Below are positions 17,630-26,876 of a stretch of 64,000 nt of DNA, one piece after another (the first letter of the stretch is position 1; every line of letters begins with the position of its first letter). Position numbers and translations under genes: made by a program. Source of the DNA: Vreelandella venusta (GTDB lineage Bacteria > Pseudomonadota > Gammaproteobacteria > Pseudomonadales > Halomonadaceae); the NCBI RefSeq assembly GCF_007989605.1, contig NZ_BJUL01000009.1, positions 124,001 through 188,000 of the forward strand, written 5' to 3'. Below the pieces are notes generated by a model. It had not been told where the DNA came from. It was given only the letters and a program-made list of their open reading frames with translations, and did not search any database.

Positions 17630-18373
17630 ATGCTTCCCGATTACTCCACCATCGCTTGGGTGTTAATTGTATTTTCCGTTTATCTGACCGGCGTCTCCAA
17701 AGGCGGTTTCGCGGGTGGCTTCGGCACGCTCTCGGTGCCACTCATGGCGCTGGCGATCAGCCCCACCCAAGCGGCAGGCCTGCTGCTACCGCTACTGCTG
17801 GTGATGGATGTTTTTGCGGTGAAGGCATGGTGGGGCAAGCAGGACGCCGCTGAGGTCTGGCGCTTTGTACCGGGCCTGTTTATCGGCGTGACGGTGGGCA
17901 CGCTGCTGTTTGGCAGCTTGAGCGAACAGGGCTTACGTCTGACCCTCGGCGTTATCACCTTGCTGTTCGCCGCTTATATGCTACTTAAGCCCGTGGCCAA
18001 GCAACCGATCTCCACCCGTTGGGCATTGCCAGCGGCAAGTGTCTGCGGCTTTACTAGCTTTATGGCCCATGCGGGCGCGCCGCCGCTAAACGTTTATCTC
18101 CTGCCGCGCAAACTATCGAAAGAGAGCTTTATTGCCACTTGCGCGGTGACCTTTGCCGTAGTCAACGCGATCAAGCTAGCGCCGTATATGTGGCTGGGTG
18201 AAATCAATGTCACTAGCGCCTGGGCGTCGTTGCTGTTGGTACCCGTCGCTTGGATCGGCGTGCGCAATGGGCTGTGGCTGCAAAGCCGCGTCAACGAAGT
18301 GCTATTTTACCGCTTAGTGATCCTGGCCATGTTCTTGGTGGGAATCAACCTAATCTGGCAAGCGGTCAGCTAG
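17630..18373 (+). CDS. TauE/SafE-family anion exporter
   Basis: A 247-residue membrane protein of the sulfite exporter TauE/SafE (TSUP, DUF81) family with about eight hydrophobic segments. The glycine-rich N-terminal segment GVSKGGFAGGFGTLSVPLMAL and the mid-protein FMAHAGAPPLNVYLLPRKL are the two duplicated family motifs. Members move sulfite, sulfoacetate or other organic anions. The ATG at 17630 has AGAGG upstream; an in-frame TTG at 17600 lies in the T tract of the preceding terminator and is unlikely. It stands alone on the plus strand, converging on the phosphonate operon seven bases after its stop. Substrate is unknown. Confidence 0.88.
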   Translation: MLPDYSTIAWVLIVFSVYLTGVSKGGFAGGFGTLSVPLMALAISPTQAAGLLLPLLLVMDVFAVKAWWGKQDAAEVWRFVPGLFIGVTVGTLLFGSLSEQGLRLTLGVITLLFAAYMLLKPVAKQPISTRWALPAASVCGFTSFMAHAGAPPLNVYLLPRKLSKESFIATCAVTFAVVNAIKLAPYMWLGEINVTSAWASLLLVPVAWIGVRNGLWLQSRVNEVLFYRLVILAMFLVGINLIWQAVS

Positions 18374-18380
18374 CACGAGC

Positions 18381-19274
18381 TTAAAGTGCCACCAGCAGCA
18401 GCCCACTCAACATGATCAGTGTACCAGCGGCTTTTGCCGTCGATGCAGGCTCTTTTAGCCACAACACACCCATTAATACCCCCACCGGAATGGAGAGTTG
18501 GCGTAGCGCCACCACGTAACTCACTTCGTCGGTTAGCGCCAGGGCCATGAGTACCAAACCATACGTGCAGGTCATCATTAAACCTGTGACGACCAGCATC
18601 ACTAGCCCTTGCCGGCGGATGGCGGGCAACCGACGACGCTCCGTGGGTAGCAGCATCAGCAGTGGGATAGCCCAGGTTAAGGTCATCACTGCTTGTAACG
18701 CCATAAACACCGCGCCGGCGGTCAAGCTGCTATGACCGGCTAGCTGCATTAACGCCAGTGCCTGCTTATCTATCAGCGAATAGCCCACCGTGCCTGCGGC
18801 TGCCAGCAGTGCAAACCCCATGGCTGGTGTTAAATAGGTCGATAGCCTACGCGCCTCGGGGTGGCTTAGCGGCAGGCACAGCGCCCCCGCCACCACCAAA
18901 GCCATGCCAATGCCATCGACCACATCCAGCGTGCGGTTGCCGAGCAGTGCAATGGATACGAGCGGCACAAGTACCACTGGCAGCGCCCGAGCAATGGGAT
19001 AGAGAACACTGACTTCCCCACGCGCATAAGCCCAGGCTAAGCCACCCATATAGAGCATTTGGCACAGCCCTGAAAGCGCCAGCCATCCCCAAAATGCATT
19101 GGGTAGCGCCGCTAATGATGGCCCAAGCCACACCAGCGGTAGCAACAACACGCCGCCTGCCCCGTATGCCAAGGTAAAAAATGCCAGCGACGGCGCATTG
19201 CGCTTACCCAGCACGTTCCACCCAGCATGCATACACACCGAAAACAGTACTAATGCCAGTGCGGCTGGGCTCAA
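18381..19274 (-). CDS. Phosphonate-utilisation-associated EamA-type membrane protein
   Basis: A 297-residue drug/metabolite transporter-type protein with ten predicted hydrophobic segments in two EamA halves. Homologues regularly occur beside 2-aminoethylphosphonate genes and are named for that association; what they transport is not known. It is the last gene of the minus-strand phosphonate run and overlaps the end of phnX by four bases (ATGA), so it is translationally coupled to it. Export of a by-product or protection from an intermediate are possible roles, not shown by the sequence. Confidence 0.85.
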   Translation of the reverse strand: MSPAALALVLFSVCMHAGWNVLGKRNAPSLAFFTLAYGAGGVLLLPLVWLGPSLAALPNAFWGWLALSGLCQMLYMGGLAWAYARGEVSVLYPIARALPVVLVPLVSIALLGNRTLDVVDGIGMALVVAGALCLPLSHPEARRLSTYLTPAMGFALLAAAGTVGYSLIDKQALALMQLAGHSSLTAGAVFMALQAVMTLTWAIPLLMLLPTERRRLPAIRRQGLVMLVVTGLMMTCTYGLVLMALALTDEVSYVVALRQLSIPVGVLMGVLWLKEPASTAKAAGTLIMLSGLLLVAL

Positions 19275-20089
19275 GGCCGTTCTCCTCGCTGTAAACGGGC
19301 ATTTATGTCATCTACAACGCTTGGCAGCTCGGCGATAGTGGCAATACTGTAGTGCGGTTTTGAGGGAGCAAACTGTGCGGCTACTCGCTCGTGGGCGGCA
19401 TGACGCTCGCGATCGCTTAGCGCTTGATACTGATCATAACTCAGCCCCAAGGCGTTGCCTGAGCAAGTGAGTGCGACCGTCCACATTCCTGCACAGCGCC
19501 CTTCAAGTATGCCTGGGGTGGTGTCGTCAACCTTAATACAAGCAGCAACATCACTGATGCCTAACGCAATGACATTGGCCAGCGCCTGGGCGGGGTGTGG
19601 GCGACCGTTGGGTACCTCATCGGTGGCCACTACATGATCCACCTTCAGGCCATTATCGGCGGCTAGCGCCACCACCTTTTCCATCACCACGGCCGGATAG
19701 CCGGAGCACGAACCGATCTTTAGCTCCTGCCCTCGCAACCAAGTGAGCGTATCCAGCGCCCCAGGAATCACCGCCGAGTGATCGGCAATTTTAGCGATCT
19801 GCAGCGGCATAAAGCGTTCATAAAGTGCCGTCACATCGGTATCAGTCGGCAGGTGGCCGACTGCTTGGAGAAAGCGCTCGGCTATCTCAGGCTGATTGCA
19901 CAGCGTGTGGATATGATCCCATTTGCCCATGCCCATCGGGCCGCGTGCTTCTTCTAGGCTGATCGCCACACCCAGTTCGGCAAAGGCTTCGACAAATATC
20001 TGGGTCGGGGCGAAGGAGCCAAAATCGACCAGCGTACCCGCCCAGTCACAAATCACCGCCTGCAGGCATTGAGGAGATTGATAGTGCAT
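19271..20089 (-). CDS. phnX: Phosphonoacetaldehyde hydrolase (phosphonatase)
   Basis: A 272-residue HAD-superfamily hydrolase that splits phosphonoacetaldehyde into acetaldehyde and phosphate through a Schiff base. The nucleophile motif is [12 protein letters not shown], with the aspartate at residue 15 and alanine in the position typical of phosphonatases. The family cap motif [11 protein letters not shown] supplies the Schiff-base lysine, and VKVDDT-like residues [13 protein letters not shown] form the last HAD motif. The start ATG overlaps the stop of phnW (TGATG), which shows coupled translation in the order in which the pathway runs. Confidence 0.96.
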   Translation of the reverse strand: MHYQSPQCLQAVICDWAGTLVDFGSFAPTQIFVEAFAELGVAISLEEARGPMGMGKWDHIHTLCNQPEIAERFLQAVGHLPTDTDVTALYERFMPLQIAKIADHSAVIPGALDTLTWLRGQELKIGSCSGYPAVVMEKVVALAADNGLKVDHVVATDEVPNGRPHPAQALANVIALGISDVAACIKVDDTTPGILEGRCAGMWTVALTCSGNALGLSYDQYQALSDRERHAAHERVAAQFAPSKPHYSIATIAELPSVVDDINARLQRGERP

Positions 20090-21225
20090 CAGGCACTCCT
20101 TGATTCAGTGAAGAGAGAAACATTCATATCCGTTAGAGCGTCTTGAATAACGCTGAGTAGCTGCTCAACCACTGCCGTATCCAATTGGCCGATGCAGCCG
20201 ATGCGAAAGCTGTCGACGTCAGTTAACTTGCCCGGATAGATCAAAAAACCGCGCGTCTTCAGCGCTGCATAGAACGTCTTAAATTCAAACGCAGGGTCGC
20301 TAGGACTCAAAAAGGTGGTGATGATCGGCGATAGCCACTCATCTTCTAAAAGCGTGCTGAAGCCTAACGCCCGCATGCCTTTTACCAGCGCATCACGGTT
20401 ATGGGTATAACGTGCGCAGCGCCCCGCCACGCCGCCCTCTTCCCGGTGCTGGGCAAGCGCCGCTTGAAAGGCCACCACCGTGTGCGTGGGCGGAGTAAAG
20501 CGCCACTGGCCGGTGCGTTCCATGTAGTCCCACTGAGCGTGTAAATCCAGGCTTAGCGAGTGGGCACGCCCCTTGCCAGCAGCAAGTAGCGTCTGGCGAA
20601 TGATCACAAAACCAAAGCCCGGTACGCCTTCGATGCACTTATTGGCCGATGAAATCAGCACATCAATAGGCGTTTTTGCCAGGCTAACCGGTACGCCTCC
20701 AAATGAGCTCATGGCGTCAACGATCAGCGTTTTTCCATGATCGCGCACCACCTCAGCGATGGCTTCCAGCGGGTTCAAAATGCCGGAGCTGGTTTCACAG
20801 TGAACTAGAAATACAGCGGTAATGTCAGCATCTTGCTGTAGCAGCGCCGCTACTTCGTCGGGTTGCGGTGGTAGGTAATCACCTTTGTCCAGCGTCACAT
20901 AACGGCGGCCCATCATATCGAGCAGTTGAGCAGCCCGCTTGCCGTAAGCGCCGTTCATTAACACCAACACCTTGCCGTTGGGGTCGGTTGCGCAGGCCAG
21001 CGCACTTTCAACGGCGAACGTGCCGCTGCCTTGCATCGGCACGCAGGCATAGACATCACTTGCCGCCTCGGCCATGGCAAGCAGTTGCGCACGCACATCG
21101 GCAGTGACGCGATTAAAGTCGTCATCCCAGGAGCCCCAGTCCCGCAACATGGCTGCTTTGGTCGCGTGGGAGGTGGTGAGTGGCCCTGGGGTTAAGAGGT
21201 AAGGCGCTTGTGAATGATTCATCAT
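20089..21225 (-). CDS. phnW: 2-aminoethylphosphonate-pyruvate transaminase
   Basis: A 378-residue class-V PLP aminotransferase that transfers the amino group of 2-aminoethylphosphonate to pyruvate, giving phosphonoacetaldehyde and alanine. [21 protein letters not shown] is the typical N-terminus, [11 protein letters not shown] includes the PLP-contact aspartate, and [17 protein letters not shown] carries the PLP lysine. Two ATG codons are adjacent at the start. No good Shine-Dalgarno is visible: the bases just before the start are the predicted PhnR operator at 21228-21239. A TAATAT box about 30 bases upstream suggests a promoter of its own, so phnW-phnX-membrane protein may form a separately controlled subtranscript. 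Confidence 0.96.
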   Translation of the reverse strand: MMNHSQAPYLLTPGPLTTSHATKAAMLRDWGSWDDDFNRVTADVRAQLLAMAEAASDVYACVPMQGSGTFAVESALACATDPNGKVLVLMNGAYGKRAAQLLDMMGRRYVTLDKGDYLPPQPDEVAALLQQDADITAVFLVHCETSSGILNPLEAIAEVVRDHGKTLIVDAMSSFGGVPVSLAKTPIDVLISSANKCIEGVPGFGFVIIRQTLLAAGKGRAHSLSLDLHAQWDYMERTGQWRFTPPTHTVVAFQAALAQHREEGGVAGRCARYTHNRDALVKGMRALGFSTLLEDEWLSPIITTFLSPSDPAFEFKTFYAALKTRGFLIYPGKLTDVDSFRIGCIGQLDTAVVEQLLSVIQDALTDMNVSLFTESRSA

Positions 21226-21227
21226 TT

Positions 21228-21239
21228 TGGTCTATACCA
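21228..21239. promoter_or_regulatory. Predicted PhnR operator at phnW
   Basis: TGGTCTATACCA contains the GT-N-TA-N-AC core typical of HutC-type GntR regulators and is the exact reverse complement of the word found upstream of phnS. It ends three bases from the phnW start codon, so bound PhnR would block translation-initiation DNA as well as transcription. Confidence 0.65.
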
Positions 21240-21278
21240 GTTTTTAAGCACATATTAGCCATTGGCGTAGCGAGCTGT

Positions 21279-22973
21279 TTAGCCCGCCTGACGCCAACGC
21301 TGAGCGTTGTTTAAGAGAACGTGAGTAAGCGCCGTGTGGAGCAGTTTAACCACCAGCGAGGTCAGGAAAATCAGCACAGCCATGGCAGCAGCGCTAGCAA
21401 AATAGCCCGCCTCGTCCAGATGCAGCACCGCCACTGAAGCAAGCCGCGTATCACTGTTATAGAGGAACACGACCGCAGATACTGTCGTCATCGCATTGAC
21501 GAACAGGTAGACAGAAATATCCAGCACGGCGGGCAACGATACCGGCAATGTCACACGGCTAAACGTGGTCCAGAACGGTACTTTTAACGAGGCCCCCACG
21601 GCTTCAAATTCTGGATCGAGCTGTTTCAGCGCGGTGACAGAGGTGAGGTGACACACCGTATAGAAGTGCACAAGCGTATTGAGCACCAGAATCGCCATGG
21701 TGCCGTAAAGCCAGTTAAGGGGATTCCCTGCCTGGTTGAAAAAGAAGATATAAGCCAAACCCAGCACCATACCCGGCACCGCCATGGGCAGCATGGCCAT
21801 AAAATGTAGGCCCTGGCGCAGCGGGCGATAGCCTTCGCTCTTTTCAATCAGCCACGCATTGAAGAAAATCACCAGCGTACCCACTAACGCGACGCTAAAG
21901 GCCAGTTTTAGGGAATTGAACCACGCTCCCCAACCACCGCCGGCTAAGCCCTGAAAGGTGTAATGCTGCAGCGTGAACGACAGGTTATAGGGCCAAAACT
22001 GTATGAGCGAGGCATACACCGCGGTACCAATGACCAGCAGAATAATGCCCGCAACGGAATAGCACAGTAGCGCAAACGTCCAGTCTCGCAGCGGGCTAGG
22101 CGTTGGCTGCCAGGGTACTGCCCGAGCCGAAAGCTGAGCCACTTGGCGTTTCTGTATCCAGCGGTCGACGATGAACGATAGCACTGCAGGCATCAGTAGC
22201 ATAACGCTAACCACCGCGCCCATTTGGAAGTTCTGCTGCCCCACCACTTGGCGATACACATCGGTGGCGAGCACACTGAATTGGCCGCCAATAATTTTCG
22301 GCACACCAAAGTCGGTAATCGCCAGCGTAAAGACCACGAACAGGCATGAAATCAGCCCGTAACGCACCCCGGGCAGCGTAATCGTCAAAAACGTACGCCA
22401 CTTCGGCGTGCCTAGTGCTTCTGCTGCTTCATAGAGGCGTGCATCGCTATTGGTCAATGCAGTGGTTAGCAGCATTAGCGCATGGGGAAAAATCCAGAAA
22501 CTCATGCCCATCACAATGCCAATCGACCCATAAATCGAATGACCTGCCAGCACGTCGCTCAAAAACCCCTGGTTACCAAACAGATAAACCAAGCTAATGG
22601 CGGGTAGCAACGAGGGTGCCAAAATGGGCAAAATTGCCAACATTCGAAACAGCCGTTTGCCCGGCATGCAGGTACGGGTAATGCCGTAGGCGCATAAAAA
22701 GGCGAGCCCTACGACGACCACCGTCGTGGTGAGCGCAACGCGCAATGAATTGGCGATCGAATTGACCAGTGCTGGCGTTTGAAAATACTGCACAAAGTTC
22801 GCCAGCCCAATAAAGTCGCCGCTGCGGTCTTGCAGGCTTTTCACCAACATTGCAAATAGCGGAAACAGCAGGCCGAACACTAACAGCGCCACAGCCGCTA
22901 GCAGCACGATCAGGCGTATCAATGCTTCCAACGAAGGCGCTGCTGCCGTCGCTGAAAATGTATTCGCCTTCAT
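21279..22973 (-). CDS. 2-aminoethylphosphonate ABC transporter permease, fused two-domain
   Basis: A 564-residue inner-membrane permease in which two binding-protein-dependent permease halves are joined, comparable with separate PhnU and PhnV. Each half has about six hydrophobic segments and an EAA loop: AAEALGTPKWRTFLTITLP in the first and AVGASLKVPFWTTFSRVTLP in the second, the sites that contact the ATPase. The protein matches the putative 2-aminoethylphosphonate permease family in size. Its start overlaps the phnT stop by four bases. It is upstream of phnW by 53 bases containing a second operator. Confidence 0.93.
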   Translation of the reverse strand: MKANTFSATAAAPSLEALIRLIVLLAAVALLVFGLLFPLFAMLVKSLQDRSGDFIGLANFVQYFQTPALVNSIANSLRVALTTTVVVVGLAFLCAYGITRTCMPGKRLFRMLAILPILAPSLLPAISLVYLFGNQGFLSDVLAGHSIYGSIGIVMGMSFWIFPHALMLLTTALTNSDARLYEAAEALGTPKWRTFLTITLPGVRYGLISCLFVVFTLAITDFGVPKIIGGQFSVLATDVYRQVVGQQNFQMGAVVSVMLLMPAVLSFIVDRWIQKRQVAQLSARAVPWQPTPSPLRDWTFALLCYSVAGIILLVIGTAVYASLIQFWPYNLSFTLQHYTFQGLAGGGWGAWFNSLKLAFSVALVGTLVIFFNAWLIEKSEGYRPLRQGLHFMAMLPMAVPGMVLGLAYIFFFNQAGNPLNWLYGTMAILVLNTLVHFYTVCHLTSVTALKQLDPEFEAVGASLKVPFWTTFSRVTLPVSLPAVLDISVYLFVNAMTTVSAVVFLYNSDTRLASVAVLHLDEAGYFASAAAMAVLIFLTSLVVKLLHTALTHVLLNNAQRWRQAG

Positions 22974-24094
22974 GACTGGTTGCTCCCTGCCGGATATAAA
23001 CGGGCAGCATCGGCTGGCAAATGGACACCTAAGGTTTGCCCTAGCTGTAATCCTAATGTGGCGCTATCACGGCTGGGCACATCAGCCAGCAACCATTGTT
23101 CGGTATTGTTAAGGCGCAGTGATACCCGCTGGAATGCACCTAAAAACTCAATACCCATGACATCACCGCTCAGCTCGCCGGCACTAGCACTAAGCGCGAC
23201 TGCTTCGGGGCGAATGGCCAGTTGAGCGGCTTGGCCTTGTGTATAGGCGTGCGGCAAGCAAGGGCATAAAGTAGTGCCTAGCAACGCGTGGTTATTCGCC
23301 TGAGCGGTCACCTCTAGAAAGTTCATGGTGCCAATAAATGACGCTACAAAAGCGCTGGCGGGCTGGTGATAGATCTCGGCAGGCGTGCCCACTTGCTCGA
23401 TCACCCCGTGGTTCATCACTACGATACGATCCGCCATGGTGAGTGCTTCTTCTTGATCGTGGGTCACCATAATGGTGGTCACGCCAAGACGCGCCTGTAG
23501 CGCTTTGATCTGATGCCGCAAATGGCCGCGTACTCTCGCATCCAGCGCTGAGAGCGGTTCATCGAGCAGTAACAGGCCAGGCTCGGTAGCCAGCGCCCGC
23601 GCCAACGCAACCCGCTGCTGCTGCCCACCAGAAAGTGCGGCAGGATATTTATACTCGCTACCGCTAAGATCAACCAGCGCAAGTAACTCCGCCACGCGGG
23701 CAGCAATCGCCGTTCGATCACTGCGACGGTTGCATAACCCGTAGGCAACGTTGTCGAACACCGTCAGGTTGGGAAACAGCGCATAGGATTGGAACACGAT
23801 ACCAAAATCCCGCGCCTGCGGGGGCAGCGTGGAGATATCCTTGCCGCGCTGAATTAAGCTACCTGCTGTTTGCTGAGCTAAGCCCGCAATAGTGCGCAAC
23901 AGGGTTGTTTTGCCACAACCTGAAGGCCCTAAAAAACATACAAATTCGCCTTCCTGAATCTGTAGCGCAATGTTGTCCAGCGCGGTAAAGATACCGAAGC
24001 GCTTGGTGACACCATCTATGCTTAGGTGCGCGGAAGGTGAGAGGGTTTTCGCCGCCGAGTGAGCCGTCAGCGGCGATGTCAGTGTGGTCTGCAT
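22970..24094 (-). CDS. phnT: 2-aminoethylphosphonate ABC transporter ATP-binding protein
   Basis: A 374-residue ABC ATPase of the spermidine/iron (PotA/FbpC-like) type. Walker [18 protein letters not shown]-loop [12 protein letters not shown], signature [15 protein letters not shown], Walker [13 protein letters not shown] and switch [10 protein letters not shown] are all intact. A C-terminal TOBE-type regulatory domain occupies about residues 260-360. It lies between the binding-protein gene (43-base gap) and the fused permease gene (4-base overlap). Confidence 0.94.
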   Translation of the reverse strand: MQTTLTSPLTAHSAAKTLSPSAHLSIDGVTKRFGIFTALDNIALQIQEGEFVCFLGPSGCGKTTLLRTIAGLAQQTAGSLIQRGKDISTLPPQARDFGIVFQSYALFPNLTVFDNVAYGLCNRRSDRTAIAARVAELLALVDLSGSEYKYPAALSGGQQQRVALARALATEPGLLLLDEPLSALDARVRGHLRHQIKALQARLGVTTIMVTHDQEEALTMADRIVVMNHGVIEQVGTPAEIYHQPASAFVASFIGTMNFLEVTAQANNHALLGTTLCPCLPHAYTQGQAAQLAIRPEAVALSASAGELSGDVMGIEFLGAFQRVSLRLNNTEQWLLADVPSRDSATLGLQLGQTLGVHLPADAARLYPAGSNQS

Positions 24095-24137
24095 AACATC
24101 TCCAAGCCCCAGCCTTGGCCGGGGCAGCTGTTCGTGC

Positions 24138-25187
24138 TTACTGTTCGGTTTTGCCGTCGAAGCGGCGCTGCCACTCTGCTAGCACACGTTCGCGGTTAAC
24201 CGCGGCCCACTGGAAGTCGGCATCAATCATGCGATCGCCAATGTCAGCGGGATAGTTTTCAATCGGCTGTGCCACACCGGGGTAAGCCACCACGGCGTAA
24301 CCTTCGTTATAGAGCTCGTTAGCCTCGCGGGAAACGGCCCAATCCATTAGCGTTTGTGCAGCTTCTTGTTTGGCGGTACCCGCAACGATGGCGGCAGCTT
24401 CCATATCCCAGCCAAGCCCCTCTTGCGGGAAGATCACTTCAATCGGTGCGCCTTGGGATTTTAACCGTGCGCCGCGGAAGGCAAACGATACGCCAACTAC
24501 CGCCTCACCGGTGGCCGCTAGGCTACAAGGAGCAGAGCCAGAGTGGGTGTAACGGGAAATATTGTTATGCAGGCGGTCCATGTAATCCCAGCCCTGCTCT
24601 TCGCCCCATAGCTGCAACCAGCTGGCTACATCCAGATAACCGGTACCGGAAGAGTTGGGGTTAGGCATGATCACATGCCCCTCAAACTCAGGCTGGGTCA
24701 GGTCTTCCCAGGAAGTCGGCATCGGCACGCCCTGGCGCTCGCCTTCAATGGTGTTGTAGCAAATGGCCGCGACCCAGGCATCCATGCCTACCCACGCAGG
24801 GTCTTCACCATCCTGGTAAGCGGCATCAATAAATTTTGGATCAAGATTTTCAACGCCAGCGGGCGCATAGCGTTCCAACATACCCTCCTCTTCAAGTACT
24901 AACAGACTGGTAGCAGCTAAGCCCCAGACGACGTCTGCCTGAGGATTATCTTTCTCCGCCAGCAAGCGCGCAGTAATCACCCCCGTAGAGTCTCGCACCC
25001 AGTTAATGGTGATATCGGGATGGGCGGCATTGAAGCGTTCGGCATATTTTTGCAGGTCATCTGACTCAACGGCGGTGTACACCGTTAGCTCAGTGGCGCT
25101 AGCCGCAGTAGTGAAGGCAACAGCAGCCGTTGCAAGCAGAGCGGCTGCAGTCTGAGTCGGTTGGAACAAACAGCGAAGTTTCGACAT
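24138..25187 (-). CDS. phnS: 2-aminoethylphosphonate ABC transporter substrate-binding protein
   Basis: A 349-residue periplasmic binding protein of the type-II, iron-binding-like (FbpA/PotD) group. A signal peptide covers about the first 34 residues, ending at ASATE. The mature start ELTVYTAVESDDLQKYAERFNAAHP and the segment WVRDSTGVITARLLAEKDNPQADVVWG are typical of the putative 2-aminoethylphosphonate binding proteins. I choose the ATG at 25187, preceded by GGGAG; a longer frame from 25265 would run through the operator and has no ribosome site. It is the first transport gene after phnR, with a predicted PhnR operator 19 bases before its start. Confidence 0.93.
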   Translation of the reverse strand: MSKLRCLFQPTQTAAALLATAAVAFTTAASATELTVYTAVESDDLQKYAERFNAAHPDITINWVRDSTGVITARLLAEKDNPQADVVWGLAATSLLVLEEEGMLERYAPAGVENLDPKFIDAAYQDGEDPAWVGMDAWVAAICYNTIEGERQGVPMPTSWEDLTQPEFEGHVIMPNPNSSGTGYLDVASWLQLWGEEQGWDYMDRLHNNISRYTHSGSAPCSLAATGEAVVGVSFAFRGARLKSQGAPIEVIFPQEGLGWDMEAAAIVAGTAKQEAAQTLMDWAVSREANELYNEGYAVVAYPGVAQPIENYPADIGDRMIDADFQWAAVNRERVLAEWQRRFDGKTEQ

Positions 25188-25205
25188 GGTAGGCTCCCAG
25201 CGTTT

Positions 25206-25217
25206 TGGTATAGACCA
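25206..25217. promoter_or_regulatory. Predicted PhnR operator at phnS
   Basis: TGGTATAGACCA is the reverse complement of the operator at phnW and has the GT-N-TA-N-AC core of HutC-type regulators. It lies between any phnS promoter and its Shine-Dalgarno. Confidence 0.65.
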
Positions 25218-25327
25218 GGAGTTTGCCGTCGTTAAATGACAGTGCGATGACGCTTGTTTGACCAATTCTTTAAGTTGTTATGTACGCGTATGGATGGGAG
25301 CTCGTGAGCGCCCTTGTCTTTGCTAGG

Positions 25328-26038
25328 CTACTGCTGACCCGACAGCTCAACACGGATGCATAACGAATCGTGCAACCAGTGCTCTTCGTCATATTCGATG
25401 GGGCGCTGTTGATCATCAAAAATGGCACGGCAAATGTTGAGTCCTGCCGCGCCTGGGGTAACGAGTAATTCTTCTGCATCTAATGGCGACAGCGCTTCGG
25501 ACACCATGCGGATCGAGCGATTGGCCAAGTGATGCCCCCATCGCCCTCTTAACAACCCCCAGAGTGATTGCCCGCTGTAGATGTCTAGCAACTCTGGCGC
25601 ACGCTCTGGCACCACCCAAAGCGACTCCACCAGCACAGCGCGATCATCCACGTAGCGACGACGGCGAATATGATGAAACGGCTGATCATCGGGCAGCCCC
25701 AAGGCACGGGCAGCCGTCATATGTGAGCGGGTTTCCAGCTTTAGAACCGCCGTGCGTGGTTGCCTTCCCTGGGCGCTCACGTAATCATTAAAGCCTGCAT
25801 CCCGGGTGGGGTCATACACCAGCCGGGCGGGTGAAATGAACCAACCACGCCGATTGCTGCGATGGATGAGCCCTTCCCCTTCCAGTTGCGCTAAGGCTTG
25901 GCGAAGCGTCACCCGAGTCGTAGAGAAGCGCTCCGCCAAGGCTCGCTCAGCGGGCAACCTACCTTCCCACTGCGTGGCATGCTGGGTAATTAAATAACGA
26001 AGCTGTTCCGTTAACTGTAAGTAGTAGGCATCAGGCAT
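25328..26038 (-). CDS. phnR: GntR-family regulator of 2-aminoethylphosphonate use
   Basis: A 236-residue HutC-type GntR regulator. Residues about 5-70 are the winged helix (YLQLTEQLRYLITQ, LPAERALAERFSTTRVTLRQALAQLEGEGLIHRS); residues about 90-230 are a UTRA ligand domain with the closing ICRAIFDDQQRPIEYDEEHWL. The start is the ATG at 26038, inside the end of the HAD gene (8-base overlap), with CAGGA upstream; an in-frame ATG at 26062 has no ribosome site. It precedes phnS by 140 bases. Binding to the two TGGTMTAKACCA sites and control by 2-aminoethylphosphonate or a derivative are inferred. Confidence 0.92.
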   Translation of the reverse strand: MPDAYYLQLTEQLRYLITQHATQWEGRLPAERALAERFSTTRVTLRQALAQLEGEGLIHRSNRRGWFISPARLVYDPTRDAGFNDYVSAQGRQPRTAVLKLETRSHMTAARALGLPDDQPFHHIRRRRYVDDRAVLVESLWVVPERAPELLDIYSGQSLWGLLRGRWGHHLANRSIRMVSEALSPLDAEELLVTPGAAGLNICRAIFDDQQRPIEYDEEHWLHDSLCIRVELSGQQ

Positions 26039-26759
26039 GCGCCGATTTTCCTGACAAATCATTGACCGATGAAGCGCCTGTCGACGCTGCCATCCGCCAG
26101 TCTAAGCGCTGCCACCCTTCTACACTAGCCACCTCCGCCAGCACGGGATCAGGGTTAACCGCCACTGGGCAATCGACATACTGCAGCAGCGGGATATCGT
26201 TGCGGGAATCTGAGTAGAACGTTGTATGGCTGGGGGCAATTTTTTGCTCGGTTAACCACTGCTGAAAACGCACTACTTTCCCCCCACGGTAAGAGAGCAC
26301 GCCTTTGCTATGGCCGGTGTAACTTGCCCCGCTTGCCGCTTGTTCAATACTTAGCTCTACCGCCAGCACATGCTCAATCCCCAACATTGTCGCAATCGGC
26401 GCGACTAGGTGATGCGATGACGCAGAAATGAGGATTAGGATATCGCCTGACTGACGGTGTGCATCCAAGCAGCGCCAGGCTTGATCAAAAATACGCGGCT
26501 GCAAATGGGTAGCGACAAAGCGCTCAACTTCTTTTTGTACATCGATTACCCGGCGACCCCGCAACGGTGCCAAGGTCATTGCCAAGTACTCTTCTAGCTT
26601 TAACTTACCGGCGTGGTAAGCCTGCTGCATCTGTTCGGCACGGGCGATAAAGGTCTCGGCATCACTGATCCACCCTTGCTCAATCATCCATAAATTCCAG
26701 CGGTCGCTGCAGTCTCCATCCAGGAGGGTGTCATCAAGATCAAACAGAGCGAGGCGCAT
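26031..26759 (-). CDS. HAD-IB family phosphatase (SerB-like)
   Basis: A 242-residue haloacid dehalogenase-type phosphatase. Motif I is FDLDDTLLDGD (nucleophile Asp7, acid Asp9), motif II lies in ILISASSHHLVAP and motifs III/IV in KVVRFQQWL and YSDSRNDIPLL. Such proteins hydrolyse phosphoserine or similar small phosphomonoesters. It is the first gene of the phosphonate run and overlaps phnR by eight bases, which is tight enough to suggest a shared function or co-regulation. The substrate is unknown; a phosphate ester formed during aminophosphonate metabolism is one possibility. Confidence 0.85.
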   Translation of the reverse strand: MRLALFDLDDTLLDGDCSDRWNLWMIEQGWISDAETFIARAEQMQQAYHAGKLKLEEYLAMTLAPLRGRRVIDVQKEVERFVATHLQPRIFDQAWRCLDAHRQSGDILILISASSHHLVAPIATMLGIEHVLAVELSIEQAASGASYTGHSKGVLSYRGGKVVRFQQWLTEQKIAPSHTTFYSDSRNDIPLLQYVDCPVAVNPDPVLAEVASVEGWQRLDWRMAASTGASSVNDLSGKSAHA

Positions 26760-26876
26760 GTGGCACTCCTTTTTTCGCGAGTTCGGCGGCGCGTAGGGTA
26801 TGCCAACGATGATGACAGGACGATGACGCCATTGATGAGAATAGAAATTGCTCTCCTCTTTTACCCATAAAATGGC

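Noticed and set aside
22970-24094. phnT read as an iron or spermidine ABC ATPase
   Set aside because: The ATPase alone would fit FbpC or PotA, but the neighbours phnS, fused permease, phnW, phnX and phnR make the aminophosphonate role much more likely.
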